Shown here one piece after another: positions 1-6,031 of a stretch of DNA of 9,956 nt (the stretch's first letter is position 1; each line of letters opens with the position of its first letter). The notes under the pieces are model-generated. The model saw only the letters and a list, made by a program, of their open reading frames with translations, was not told the DNA's origin and ran no database searches. The stretch covers positions 1-9,956 of the forward strand of contig DATGWF010000054.1 of assembly GCA_035299585.1 (NCBI GenBank), given 5' to 3'. This stretch comes from DATGWF01 sp035299585. Lineage in GTDB: Bacteria > Actinomycetota > Actinomycetes > Actinomycetales > Microbacteriaceae. The translations under genes were made by a program, and so were the position numbers.

Positions 1-249
1 ATTTCAACGGGGATGTTTGCCGGAGCACGCGGGCCGGTACTCGCTCCGATCATGACGCCTGAGTTCGTTGTCGACCGCGTTTGGGCAGCCATGCTTCGCG
101 GAGATGCCTTCGTCTTCTTGCCGTGGAGCGTCAAACTGTCACGGGTGCTCAAAGCCGTATTGCCGACGCCGGTCTTCGACTGGCTGGTCGGCGGCGTGCT
201 CGGCGTGTACGCCTCGATGGACCGCTTTACAGGTCGGGTGCCTGGCTGA
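1..249 (+). CDS. C-terminal part of a short-chain dehydrogenase/reductase (SDR), 5' end outside the window
   Basis: The reading frame is open from the first base and stops at TGA 247-249, so only the last 82 residues are present. Residues such as STGMF, the APIMTPEFV segment, the hydrophobic FLPWSVKLSRVLKAVLP stretch and the ending SMDRFTGR resemble the C-terminal tail of SDR enzymes of the retinol dehydrogenase / 17-beta-hydroxysteroid dehydrogenase-like group. In that group this tail follows the Rossmann core and often helps membrane association. The catalytic YxxxK and cofactor-binding glycines would lie upstream, so activity cannot be judged here. By family it would be an NAD(P)-dependent oxidoreductase of an alcohol or ketone; the substrate is unknown. 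Its last 23 bases overlap the 3' end of the convergent TetR gene. The SDR assignment is fairly sure; the subgroup is an inference. Confidence 0.75.
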   Translation: MSTGMFAGARGPVLAPIMTPEFVVDRVWAAMLRGDAFVFLPWSVKLSRVLKAVLPTPVFDWLVGGVLGVYASMDRFTGRVPG

Positions 250-1000
250 GCTGCATCTGAATCGAAGCGACCAACCAGTCGATGTAGCCGCCCCACAGCT
301 GACGGGACGTGAGATCTTCGCGGAGGTTCTCGATTTCGCGGACACCGCCGCCCTGGCCGGTCATCCAGAGGACCGGGCCAACGACCGACCACTGCACGAA
401 TGATGCAAGGTGCACCTCGAGTGGCATGTGTTCGACCGTCCAGTCCACCGGAGTGTCCTCAGGGGCGAACGTGATGGGTGACTGCACGTTGCGCCGGAGA
501 TCACGAATGAGATGCGCGGTCACGCCGACGGCGTAGGCGACCGTCTCGGCGATTTTGCCGGGATGCTCGGTTTCAAGAATCTTTGTGACCTGTTCCGAGA
601 CATGTGGCAGGTGGGCCACCCCGACCACAGCGCCGTATCGCTGCGAGCGCGCAATCTGCGCGTTCAATACGTTCCGGAGTCGCTCCTCGGGTGTTTCGGC
701 CGGGACGGCAAGTGCCTTCCGAATGGCTTCGGCCCAGAGCTCGTGGGCGGTGACGAATACTTCCGCGATGAGCCCGTCGAACGACCCGAAGTGGTAGTTG
801 ATTGCGGAAGGGTCCGCGTGCAGCGAATCGGTCAGCCAGCGGGCATTCACATCGAGGATGCCGCGTCGCGAAATTTCCGCGAAGGCCAGGAATCGAAGTT
901 TGTCGCGCGTTCCTGCGTGCTCATCGAGCCCAAACTCCGACCAAAACGCCGCATCGAGTACGGGCGCTTCGCTCGTCGATGGCTTCTTGCTTCGCGCCAT
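227..1000 (-). CDS. TetR-type transcriptional regulator
   Basis: The 257-residue protein has an N-terminal helix-turn-helix at roughly residues 32-80. The segment SAINYHFGSFDGLIAEVF matches the recognition helix and following turn of TetR repressors, where a YYHFGSKEGL-like sequence is usual. The rest (about 85-257) is helical and would be the ligand-binding and dimerisation domain. A polar extension of about 30 residues precedes the DNA-binding domain, and the protein is longer than the roughly 200-residue family norm. The ATG start has a GGAGG ribosome binding site four bases upstream (1005-1009). The gene converges on and overlaps the dehydrogenase gene by 23 bases. Local TetR regulators often control such neighbouring oxidoreductases, but that pairing is an inference. 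The ligand is unknown. The 72-base gap to the nitroreductase leaves room for its own promoter, although no convincing -35/-10 pair was seen. Confidence 0.85.
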   Translation of the reverse strand: MARSKKPSTSEAPVLDAAFWSEFGLDEHAGTRDKLRFLAFAEISRRGILDVNARWLTDSLHADPSAINYHFGSFDGLIAEVFVTAHELWAEAIRKALAVPAETPEERLRNVLNAQIARSQRYGAVVGVAHLPHVSEQVTKILETEHPGKIAETVAYAVGVTAHLIRDLRRNVQSPITFAPEDTPVDWTVEHMPLEVHLASFVQWSVVGPVLWMTGQGGGVREIENLREDLTSRQLWGGYIDWLVASIQMQLSQAPDL

Positions 1001-1072
1001 GCTGCCTCCGTTCCGCGGAACCCTGAAGGACTATGTAATCACGTTTCGCGCTCCGCCCCACCTGAATCGATT

Positions 1073-1666
1073 TCAGTCGGTGGGGAATGCGCTCTCATCC
1101 CGATTGAGGATGAGTTCCGAAAGCTCCTTGCGGGAGCGGGGCGCAAGCTCCCGGGCACGGAGTGGTTCTGGCAACGCCTCCGGGTCGCCGATGGCGCCGA
1201 TGGCGGTCACGGAAAGCACGCGGTAGCGGGGAGCCAAGCCGAGCGCGGCGGCAAGGCCGTCTCGGTCAACGCCGCCCATCTGGTGGGTGTGTAGACCCAC
1301 TGCACTCGCTTGAACGGTGAGGTGCGCCACGGCCTGACCGAGGTCGTACTCGTGCCACACGGGCTGGTGGCCCTCGCCCAGTTCACTATCCACGATGTTG
1401 ACGATGAGTGCCGAAGCGGACGCCGCCCACGAGCGGTTGAACCCGCCGAGATGCTCAGCAATCACGTGAAAGGCGTCTTGGCCACGGATGCCCACGATGA
1501 ACCGCCACGGCTGGGAGTTGTTTGCCGAGGGAGACCAGCGGGCCGCCTCGAGCAAGCCGACGAGAGTCTCCTCCGAGAGTTCGTGTCGCTCGTCGAACGC
1601 TCGGGGACTCCAACGCTCGGCCAACACAGAGGTAATCGGCGCGGCGGTGGTGGCGGTGCGAGTCAT
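1073..1666 (-). CDS. Nitroreductase-family FMN oxidoreductase
   Basis: The 197-residue protein has the typical length and landmarks of the nitroreductase family. RWSPRAFD (18-25) and ARWSPSANNSQPWRF (42-56) form the N-terminal FMN phosphate and isoalloxazine binding region. The GLHTHQMGG segment (124-132) corresponds to the second flavin contact, and the GAIGDPEALPEPLRARE region fits the C-terminal dimer arm. Members are homodimeric cytoplasmic flavoproteins that reduce nitroaromatics, quinones or related electrophiles with NAD(P)H; the physiological substrate here cannot be read from sequence. An AAGGGA ribosome binding site lies four bases before the ATG (1671-1676). It starts 51 bases after the clpB stop on the same strand with no visible terminator between, so read-through from the clpB promoter is possible. 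The family call is secure; the role is not. Confidence 0.88.
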   Translation of the reverse strand: MTRTATTAAPITSVLAERWSPRAFDERHELSEETLVGLLEAARWSPSANNSQPWRFIVGIRGQDAFHVIAEHLGGFNRSWAASASALIVNIVDSELGEGHQPVWHEYDLGQAVAHLTVQASAVGLHTHQMGGVDRDGLAAALGLAPRYRVLSVTAIGAIGDPEALPEPLRARELAPRSRKELSELILNRDESAFPTD

Positions 1667-1717
1667 GGCATCCCTTTCGATATGTCTACCTGTGGCTACA
1701 ACGTCGATGCGGCCGGA

Positions 1718-3916
1718 CTATTCCAACGGAATGTCATCGGGAACCGCAACCTCGCCGGGCCCCTCGCCACGGGCGACGGTCAGCGTGTCCCCCTGGGCAT
1801 CGAGTCCGACCACGACGTAATCTCCATCGCGAATATGGCCCGCGAGAACAGCGCTCGCCAAACGATCGTCGATTTCGCGTTGCATGAGTCGTCGAAGCGG
1901 GCGAGCACCGTAGTTCGGGTCATACCCTCGCTCCGCCAACCACGCGCGCGCTTCCGGTGTCACTCCCAGCTGCAGTCGACGTTCATGGAGTCGGGCGGAG
2001 AGTCGGTCAACGTACAGGTTGACGATTTCGGCGAGCTCGACGCTCGTGAGCGGCGAGAACACCACGATGTCGTCGAGACGATTGACGAACTCAGGCTTGA
2101 ACGCTTGGCGGACCGTTTCGAGAACCGCCGCCTCTCTCCGCTCAGCGTCGAGCTCGGAATCAACGAGAATCTGGGAGCCGAGGTTCGAGGTGAGCACGAG
2201 AATCACGTTGCGGAAATCGACCGTCCGGCCCTGACCATCGGTCAATCGCCCCTCGTCGAGAACCTGCAGCAGGACGTCGAAGACCTCCGGGTGGGCTTTC
2301 TCGACCTCGTCAAGGAGAACCACCGAGTACGGCCGCCGCCGCACGGCTTCGGTCAGCTGTCCACCCTGTTCGAAGCCGACGTAGCCGGGAGGGGCGCCGA
2401 GCAAACGGGCCACCGAGTGCTTCTCGCCGTACTCGCTCATGTCGATGCGAACCATCGCTCGATCGTCGTCAAACAGGAATTCGGCGAGTGCCTTGGCGAG
2501 TTCGGTCTTGCCTACGCCCGTCGGCCCGAGAAACAAGAAGGAGCCGGTGGGTCGATTGGGATCGCTCATTCCGGCTCGCGCTCGGCGGACCGCGTTGGCC
2601 ACCGCGCGCACGGCGGCGTGCTGTCCCACGAGCCGCTTGCCAAGCTCCGCCTCGAGATGGGTGAGACGCTCGGACTCTCCCTGCAGTAGACGCCCCACCG
2701 GAATGCCGGTCCACGCGGAAATCACCGCCGCAATGTCCTCATCGGTGACCTGCTCGTTGACCATACGTTCCGAGTCCGGCGCAGCTTCTGCGCGTTCCGC
2801 TTCAACGAGGTCGCGCTGCAGTTGGGCGATGGTTTCATACTCGAGCTTTGACGCGGTCGCGTAGTCGGCCTCGCGCATCGCCCGATCGCGGGAGGTCATC
2901 GCCTCGTCGAGCTGTCTTTTGAGTTCGCCCACCCGGTGCAGGCCCATCTTTTCGCGGGTCCATCGTTCCTGAAGGGCAATCAGCTCGTGCTCTTTGGCCC
3001 GAAGAATTTCTCGGAGCTTGTCGAGTCGCTCGCGCGAAACCTCGTCCTTCTCTTTCTTGAGTGCGAGTTCTTCGAGGGTGAGTCGGCGAACCTCGCGGTC
3101 CAGCGTGTCAATCTCGACCGGCGAAGAGTCAATCTCCATCTTGAGCCGACTCATCGCCTCGTCGATGAGGTCGATGGCTTTGTCCGGGAGTTGGCGGTTG
3201 GCGATGTACCGATTGGAAAGCGCCGCCGCTGCAACGAGCGCCTGGTCGGTAATGGTGACGCCATGGTGGGCTTCGTAGCGGCCCTTCAGTCCGCGAAGAA
3301 TGGCGACGGTGTCTTCGACCGAGGGCTCACCGACGTAGACCTGCTGGAATCGACGCTCGAGGGCGGCATCTTTTTCGATGTACTCGCGGTATTCGTCAAG
3401 CGTCGTGGCACCGATGAGTCGCAATTCTCCTCGGGCCAACATCGGCTTCAGCATGTTCGCGGCCGCGACCGAACCCTCGCCCCCGCCGGCCCCCATGAGC
3501 ATGTGCAGTTCGTCGACAAACGTGATGATGCGGCCGTCGGCTTCGTTGATTTCCTTGAGCACTGCCTTGAGTCGCTCTTCAAACTGGCCGCGATACATCG
3601 CTCCCGCGACGAGCGACGAAATGTCCAGGGTGATGAGCGTCTTGCCCTTGAGCGAGTCAGCAACATCGCCGGCAACGATGCGCTGTGCAAGACCTTCGAC
3701 GACAGCGGTCTTGCCGACGCCCGGCTCGCCGATGAGGACGGGATTGTTCTTGGTGCGGCGCGTGAGCACCTGGCTGACGCGGCGAATCTCCTCGTCACGG
3801 CCAATCACTGGATCGAGCTTGCCGGCCTTGGCGAGCGCAGTGAGGTCGATGCCGAACTGTTCCAGTGCCGAGCCGTTTTCAGCCGATGGGTTCGGCGCCC
3901 CCTGCATATTTGCCAT
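1718..3916 (-). CDS. clpB: ClpB disaggregase lacking the N-terminal domain
   Basis: This is a 732-residue hexameric AAA+ unfoldase that, with DnaK/DnaJ/GrpE, extracts polypeptides from aggregates. The first ATPase domain has Walker A GEPGVGKT (63-70), pore-loop Y108 in AGAMYRGQFEERL, Walker B around VDELH (134-138) and arginines 188-189 in ALERRF. A full coiled-coil M domain (about 265-385) sets it apart from ClpC and ClpA. The second ATPase domain has Walker A GPTGVGKT (464-471), pore-loop Y512 in GAPPGYVG, Walker B LLDEVEK (534-540) and sensor-2 GARPLRR (670-676). The usual ~140-residue N domain is absent, so the protein is shorter than typical ClpB (~860). I chose the ATG at 3914-3916 (MANMQ): GGGGAG lies five bases upstream (3922-3927). 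A GTG at 3958 would add 14 residues but sits beside the CIRCE operator, upstream of the probable transcription start. HrcA regulation is likely. Confidence 0.95.
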   Translation of the reverse strand: MANMQGAPNPSAENGSALEQFGIDLTALAKAGKLDPVIGRDEEIRRVSQVLTRRTKNNPVLIGEPGVGKTAVVEGLAQRIVAGDVADSLKGKTLITLDISSLVAGAMYRGQFEERLKAVLKEINEADGRIITFVDELHMLMGAGGGEGSVAAANMLKPMLARGELRLIGATTLDEYREYIEKDAALERRFQQVYVGEPSVEDTVAILRGLKGRYEAHHGVTITDQALVAAAALSNRYIANRQLPDKAIDLIDEAMSRLKMEIDSSPVEIDTLDREVRRLTLEELALKKEKDEVSRERLDKLREILRAKEHELIALQERWTREKMGLHRVGELKRQLDEAMTSRDRAMREADYATASKLEYETIAQLQRDLVEAERAEAAPDSERMVNEQVTDEDIAAVISAWTGIPVGRLLQGESERLTHLEAELGKRLVGQHAAVRAVANAVRRARAGMSDPNRPTGSFLFLGPTGVGKTELAKALAEFLFDDDRAMVRIDMSEYGEKHSVARLLGAPPGYVGFEQGGQLTEAVRRRPYSVVLLDEVEKAHPEVFDVLLQVLDEGRLTDGQGRTVDFRNVILVLTSNLGSQILVDSELDAERREAAVLETVRQAFKPEFVNRLDDIVVFSPLTSVELAEIVNLYVDRLSARLHERRLQLGVTPEARAWLAERGYDPNYGARPLRRLMQREIDDRLASAVLAGHIRDGDYVVVGLDAQGDTLTVARGEGPGEVAVPDDIPLE

Positions 3917-3958
3917 CTGGACTCCCCGTCGAAGCATGTTCGCGTGACCGTGACCCAC

Positions 3959-3964
3959 ACTTTA
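3959..3964 (-). promoter_or_regulatory. clpB: Probable -10 element of the clpB promoter
   Basis: On the minus strand the bases after the CIRCE right arm read TGCTAAAGT, an extended -10-like TGN followed by TAAAGT. This would place transcription start near 3952, giving a leader of about 36 bases before the ATG at 3916. The corresponding -35 would fall in the other CIRCE arm and matches the consensus poorly. An operator overlapping the promoter core is typical of CIRCE genes. This is an inference from position and a partial match. Confidence 0.4.
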
Positions 3965-3988
3965 GCACTCTCACCCCGAGAGTGCTAG
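3962..3988 (-). promoter_or_regulatory. CIRCE operator (HrcA binding site) of clpB
   Basis: On the plus strand it reads TTAGCACTC, nine spacer bases, then GAGTGCTAG. This matches the CIRCE consensus TTAGCACTC-N9-GAGTGCTAA at 17 of 18 arm positions, with the exact nine-base spacer. CIRCE is the binding site of the heat-shock repressor HrcA, usually found before groESL or dnaK. Here it lies 45 bases upstream of the chosen clpB start and overlaps the TAG stop (3985-3987) of the DUF2017 gene. hrcA itself is not in the window. The site is directly visible; the regulatory function is inferred from established knowledge. Confidence 0.93.
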
Positions 3989-4470
3989 CTCTCCGCACCC
4001 CCGTCAGTGGTATCTGAGAGCGCGTCGACGAGCGCTCCCTGCAGGTAGGCGGCCCAGTCGGACAGCGCCGCCTGAATGCTCTGCTCCTCGGGTGGGCCAC
4101 CTTCGCTCAGGCGAGCCGCGAGCACCTGGCGGACGTCGGTCAGAAACGTCAGCCACGGCCAGGCACGTTCGGTGTCGAGTTCGATGAGAACGCCATCGGC
4201 GCCAGTGCGATCGAGTGCTTCAGCAATCGCGCCTGCGGCCGCGACCTTCCGCTCGCCGAGCTCAGCCCGCGTGAAGCGGTCGAACTCTGCCTGGGCGGCC
4301 GGGTCCGCGTAACCACTCGGAAAGAGTGCCCGGGCAGCTGAATCGTCTGGTCGCGAGGTGAGCAGCTCGGAGAGTTGCCGGGCCAGCTCCCGGAGGATCT
4401 CCACCTCGGCCGCCTCAAGTGCGAGACGGACCACTCCGGGTGAGCCGGGCAGTCGTTCGACTCCGGTCAC
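3985..4470 (-). CDS. DUF2017-family protein
   Basis: The 161-residue protein matches the small actinobacterial DUF2017 family, which is recurrently found directly downstream of clpS. Visible traits are an N-terminal VVRLALEAAEVEILRELARQLSELL segment (leucine-rich helices), an acidic Arg/Asp middle, and a C-terminal WLTFLTDVRQVLAARL helix. There is no signal peptide, membrane segment, cysteine cluster or known catalytic motif. The biochemical function is unknown. Its GTG start overlaps the clpS stop as GTGA (4467-4470), so translation is probably coupled and the two proteins are made together; a role linked to ClpS-ClpC proteolysis is guilt by association. Its TAG stop lies inside the CIRCE operator of clpB. 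Confidence 0.82.
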   Translation of the reverse strand: MTGVERLPGSPGVVRLALEAAEVEILRELARQLSELLTSRPDDSAARALFPSGYADPAAQAEFDRFTRAELGERKVAAAGAIAEALDRTGADGVLIELDTERAWPWLTFLTDVRQVLAARLSEGGPPEEQSIQAALSDWAAYLQGALVDALSDTTDGGAES

Positions 4471-4772
4471 GAGGCCGCGTCGTCCGCGCGACGCACGGTG
4501 GCATTCAGCCCATAGCCGTGCATCGCGAGAACGTGGCGCTCCATCGCCTCACGGTTGCCGGTTGCGACGACCGCGCTCCCCTCGGTATGCACTCGCATCA
4601 TGAGCTGCTCGGCCTTGTCGCGCGGGAATCCGAAGTACTGCTGAAAGACGTACGTGACGTAAGACATGAGGTTGACCGGGTCGTCCCACACAACGGTCTG
4701 CCACGGCACGAGACGCACTATCGCATCGAGCGATTCGAGCTCGATGTCGAGGAGCGGGGTCTCATGTGGCAT
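4467..4772 (-). CDS. clpS: ClpS adaptor protein for N-degron substrates
   Basis: The 101-residue protein is a ClpS adaptor, which binds destabilising N-terminal residues and delivers substrates to the Clp ATPase (ClpC in actinobacteria) and ClpP. The core begins at WQTVVWDDPVNLMSYVTYVF (24-43) and includes RVHTEGSA (60-67), with H62 matching the conserved substrate-pocket histidine (H66 of E. coli). The pocket Asn-Asp pair of E. coli (N34/D35) is D30/D31 here, a form I recall as common in actinobacterial ClpS. A short flexible N-terminal extension precedes the core. The ATG at 4770-4772 has only a weak ACAGG-like ribosome binding site. It forms a two-gene unit with the DUF2017 gene through a four-base overlap and is shielded upstream by a strong hairpin at 4822-4852. 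No convincing promoter was recognised between the hairpin and the start. Confidence 0.95.
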   Translation of the reverse strand: MPHETPLLDIELESLDAIVRLVPWQTVVWDDPVNLMSYVTYVFQQYFGFPRDKAEQLMMRVHTEGSAVVATGNREAMERHVLAMHGYGLNATVRRADDAAS

Positions 4773-4821
4773 GGCTCTAGCCTGTCACGACCGTTGAATT
4801 TTGTCTCGCCGGCCGCAAACA

Positions 4822-4852
4822 GTTGTGGCCCCGAGGGTCTCGGGGCCACAAC
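4822..4852 (-). terminator. Perfect 14-bp hairpin terminator after the surface-protein gene
   Basis: GTTGTGGCCCCGAG and CTCGGGGCCACAAC are exact reverse complements separated by a three-base GGT loop. The hairpin starts 13 bases beyond the TAG stop (4866-4868) of the surface-protein gene and precedes clpS. On the minus strand it is followed by TGTTTGCGG, a poor U-tract, which is common for terminators of high-GC actinobacteria. Confidence 0.85.
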
Positions 4853-4865
4853 GTGAGGGGTGCGC

Positions 4866-5897
4866 CTATGCGGAACGACGTGCGCGAATCACGATGAGGG
4901 CCAAACCTGCCACCATGAGCGCACCCATCGCACCGAGCGCTCCATTCGCGTGAACGCCCGTGCTCGCAAGCGATACGCTCGCGGGCGCATCGGTCGGCGA
5001 AGGGGTTCCGTCCTCGTGCGGCGTGTACTGGTATGTGATGAAGTTCGACTCCGAGAACCAGTCGCGGCCATCCAGCAGAGTGGCTCCCGAAGACTGCGAG
5101 AACGTTGTCGTGTCAGTGATGTAGCCCTCGATGGTCGATGACGTCGCGTAGTCGAAACCGGTTGAGTTCGAGCCATAGACACAGGTCGACCACATGGTTC
5201 CATTCGAATCAAAGGTGAGGCCATACCAACGGTACGGCTGGTTGTCTGCCTGCGGTCCCACCAGGGTAGCGGCGCCCGTTGCCAGGTCGATGGAGTAGAG
5301 GTTGAAGGCTCCGGACTGCACATCGATGAAGTAGAAGGTGTCGTCGGCCGGGTTGAATGACGTCGAATAGGTGGAGCCGGTGAACGGGCTGCCATCGACG
5401 GTGACATCCGCAACGATAGTGAACAGGCCGGTCGCCGTATCGATCGTGAAAACCTGCTTCGTGCCCGCGCTCGTCGAGCCCATGCCCCACAGCACGCCGT
5501 CGACGCCCATGAACAGACCGAAGAAGGTGTAGATGGTGGTCTCATCGGCAGCGTCGAGGAGCGGCCCAACGTTCGTCGGCACGCCTGTCTCGACGTCCGT
5601 TGCCCACAGGGTGAGGGTGTTTCCCCAGTCGACCCAGTACGCGATGTTGGTGTTGGGGTCCCATGCCGCGTCCGCCGCGCAATCAACCTCGGGGTCGTCG
5701 GTGCCCTCGCCGATTGCCGTCAGCTCTCCGGTTGCGACATCGACTGATACGAGCTGTCCTACGTTGTCCTCACAGTCGATCGCATACAGCGTCTCGCCAT
5801 CCGGGAGCGCGCGCGTCTGCTCGGCGTAGGCGACTTGTGATAATCCGAGAGCAACGAGGCCGACGGTGGCCACGGCAGACAGAATGGTCTTCTTCAC
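4866..5897 (-). CDS. Secreted repeat protein with LASTG sortase-type wall anchor
   Basis: I do not recognise a named family. The 343-residue protein has a signal peptide (KK start, hydrophobic 5-20, probable cleavage after AYA at 25). Four repeats of the form LYSIDLATGAATLVG start at residues 49, 97, 149 and 200, a spacing of about 50 residues as expected for blades of a beta-propeller. A Pro/Ser/Thr-rich linker (about 298-309) leads to LASTG (310-314), a hydrophobic segment (about 317-337) and the tail RARRSA. This is the layout of a sortase-anchored wall protein; LAxTG is the form known for class E sortases of high-GC actinobacteria. It is presumably displayed on the cell surface; ligand or enzymatic function is unknown and no catalytic motif is evident. 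The start is GTG (5895-5897), with AAGGGA seven bases upstream (5905-5910). It is bounded by a 134-base upstream gap and a strong terminator, so it is probably monocistronic. Confidence 0.82.
   Translation of the reverse strand: MKKTILSAVATVGLVALGLSQVAYAEQTRALPDGETLYAIDCEDNVGQLVSVDVATGELTAIGEGTDDPEVDCAADAAWDPNTNIAYWVDWGNTLTLWATDVETGVPTNVGPLLDAADETTIYTFFGLFMGVDGVLWGMGSTSAGTKQVFTIDTATGLFTIVADVTVDGSPFTGSTYSTSFNPADDTFYFIDVQSGAFNLYSIDLATGAATLVGPQADNQPYRWYGLTFDSNGTMWSTCVYGSNSTGFDYATSSTIEGYITDTTTFSQSSGATLLDGRDWFSESNFITYQYTPHEDGTPSPTDAPASVSLASTGVHANGALGAMGALMVAGLALIVIRARRSA
5256..5753 (-). repeat. Four-copy ~50-residue propeller-like repeat region
   Basis: Within the surface protein four degenerate 15-residue motifs recur: LVSVDVATGELTAIG (49-63), LWATDVETGVPTNVG (97-111), VFTIDTATGLFTIVA (149-163) and LYSIDLATGAATLVG (200-214). 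Conserved positions are a D at place 5, TG at places 8-9 and a hydrophobic-Gly ending. Spacing is 48, 52 and 51 residues. The pattern suggests blades of a beta-propeller; the fold is an inference. Confidence 0.75.
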
Positions 5898-5917
5898 TGG
5901 TGATTCCCTTATCTCCT

Positions 5918-5935
5918 GGTGCGCGTTTGCACACC
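5918..5935 (-). promoter_or_regulatory. Short inverted repeat in the leader of the surface-protein gene
   Basis: On the minus strand GGTGTGC, a four-base AAAC loop and GCGCACC can pair over seven positions, one of them G-U. It lies just upstream of the AAGGGA ribosome binding site and just downstream of a -10-like TACGAT (5943-5948). It could be an operator or a 5' hairpin in the messenger, but short inverted repeats also arise by chance. Confidence 0.3.
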
Positions 5936-5942
5936 GAAAAGC

Positions 5943-5948
5943 ATCGTA
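5943..5948 (-). promoter_or_regulatory. Possible -10 element before the surface-protein gene
   Basis: The minus strand reads TACGAT here, matching TATAAT at four of six positions, 45 bases upstream of the GTG start. No good -35 hexamer is found 16-18 bases further upstream. It is reported because the 134-base gap behind the methyltransferase is the only place for this gene's own promoter. Confidence 0.25.
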
Positions 5949-6031
5949 TCGCTATGGGAATCCCCAGCTCACGCCGCGCTGGAACGCTTGGAAATTGAAC
6001 GTCTGCGCCCGACGTCGCTCGCCACCGTCAT

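Noticed and set aside
1062..1076. CTGAA-TCGAT-TTCAG inverted repeat upstream of the TetR gene.
   Set aside because: The arms are only five bases and overlap the nitroreductase stop. It is too short to call an operator without a second copy or conservation.
512..1294. 260-residue plus-strand frame opposite the TetR and nitroreductase genes.
   Set aside because: It spans two real minus-strand genes and their gap, and its composition is that of a shadow frame.
1310..2689. 459-residue open frame on the plus strand.
   Set aside because: It lies antisense to nitroreductase and clpB, has no recognisable domain, and is explained by the codon bias of GC-rich genes.
3056..3075. CTTGAGT-like half site resembling a HAIR element.
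   Set aside because: It lies inside clpB coding sequence and lacks the second ACTCAAG arm at seven-base spacing. Similar half sites at about 3574 and 9304 fail in the same way. No complete HAIR was found in the window.
3917..3958. Upstream GTG start for clpB that would add 14 residues.
   Set aside because: It has no proper ribosome binding site, adjoins the CIRCE operator and lies upstream of the probable transcription start. The ATG at 3916 has GGGGAG at good spacing.
2936..3988. 350-residue open frame on the plus strand opposite the first half of clpB.
   Set aside because: It is an antisense shadow of a highly conserved AAA+ gene, with no family resemblance.
4773..4821. Candidate promoter for clpS (CAAAAT or TAGAGC as -10).
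   Set aside because: No -35 partner at 16-18 bases, and TAGAGC lies too close to the ATG for a normal start site.
4889..5686. 265-residue Arg/Ser/Thr-rich minus-strand frame overlapping the surface-protein gene.
   Set aside because: It is a frame-shifted shadow of the repeat protein. The real frame has signal peptide, repeats and anchor.
5999..6015. ACGTC-N7-GACGT inverted repeat after the methyltransferase stop, considered as a terminator.
   Set aside because: The five-base stem has no U-tract and is not stable enough to claim.
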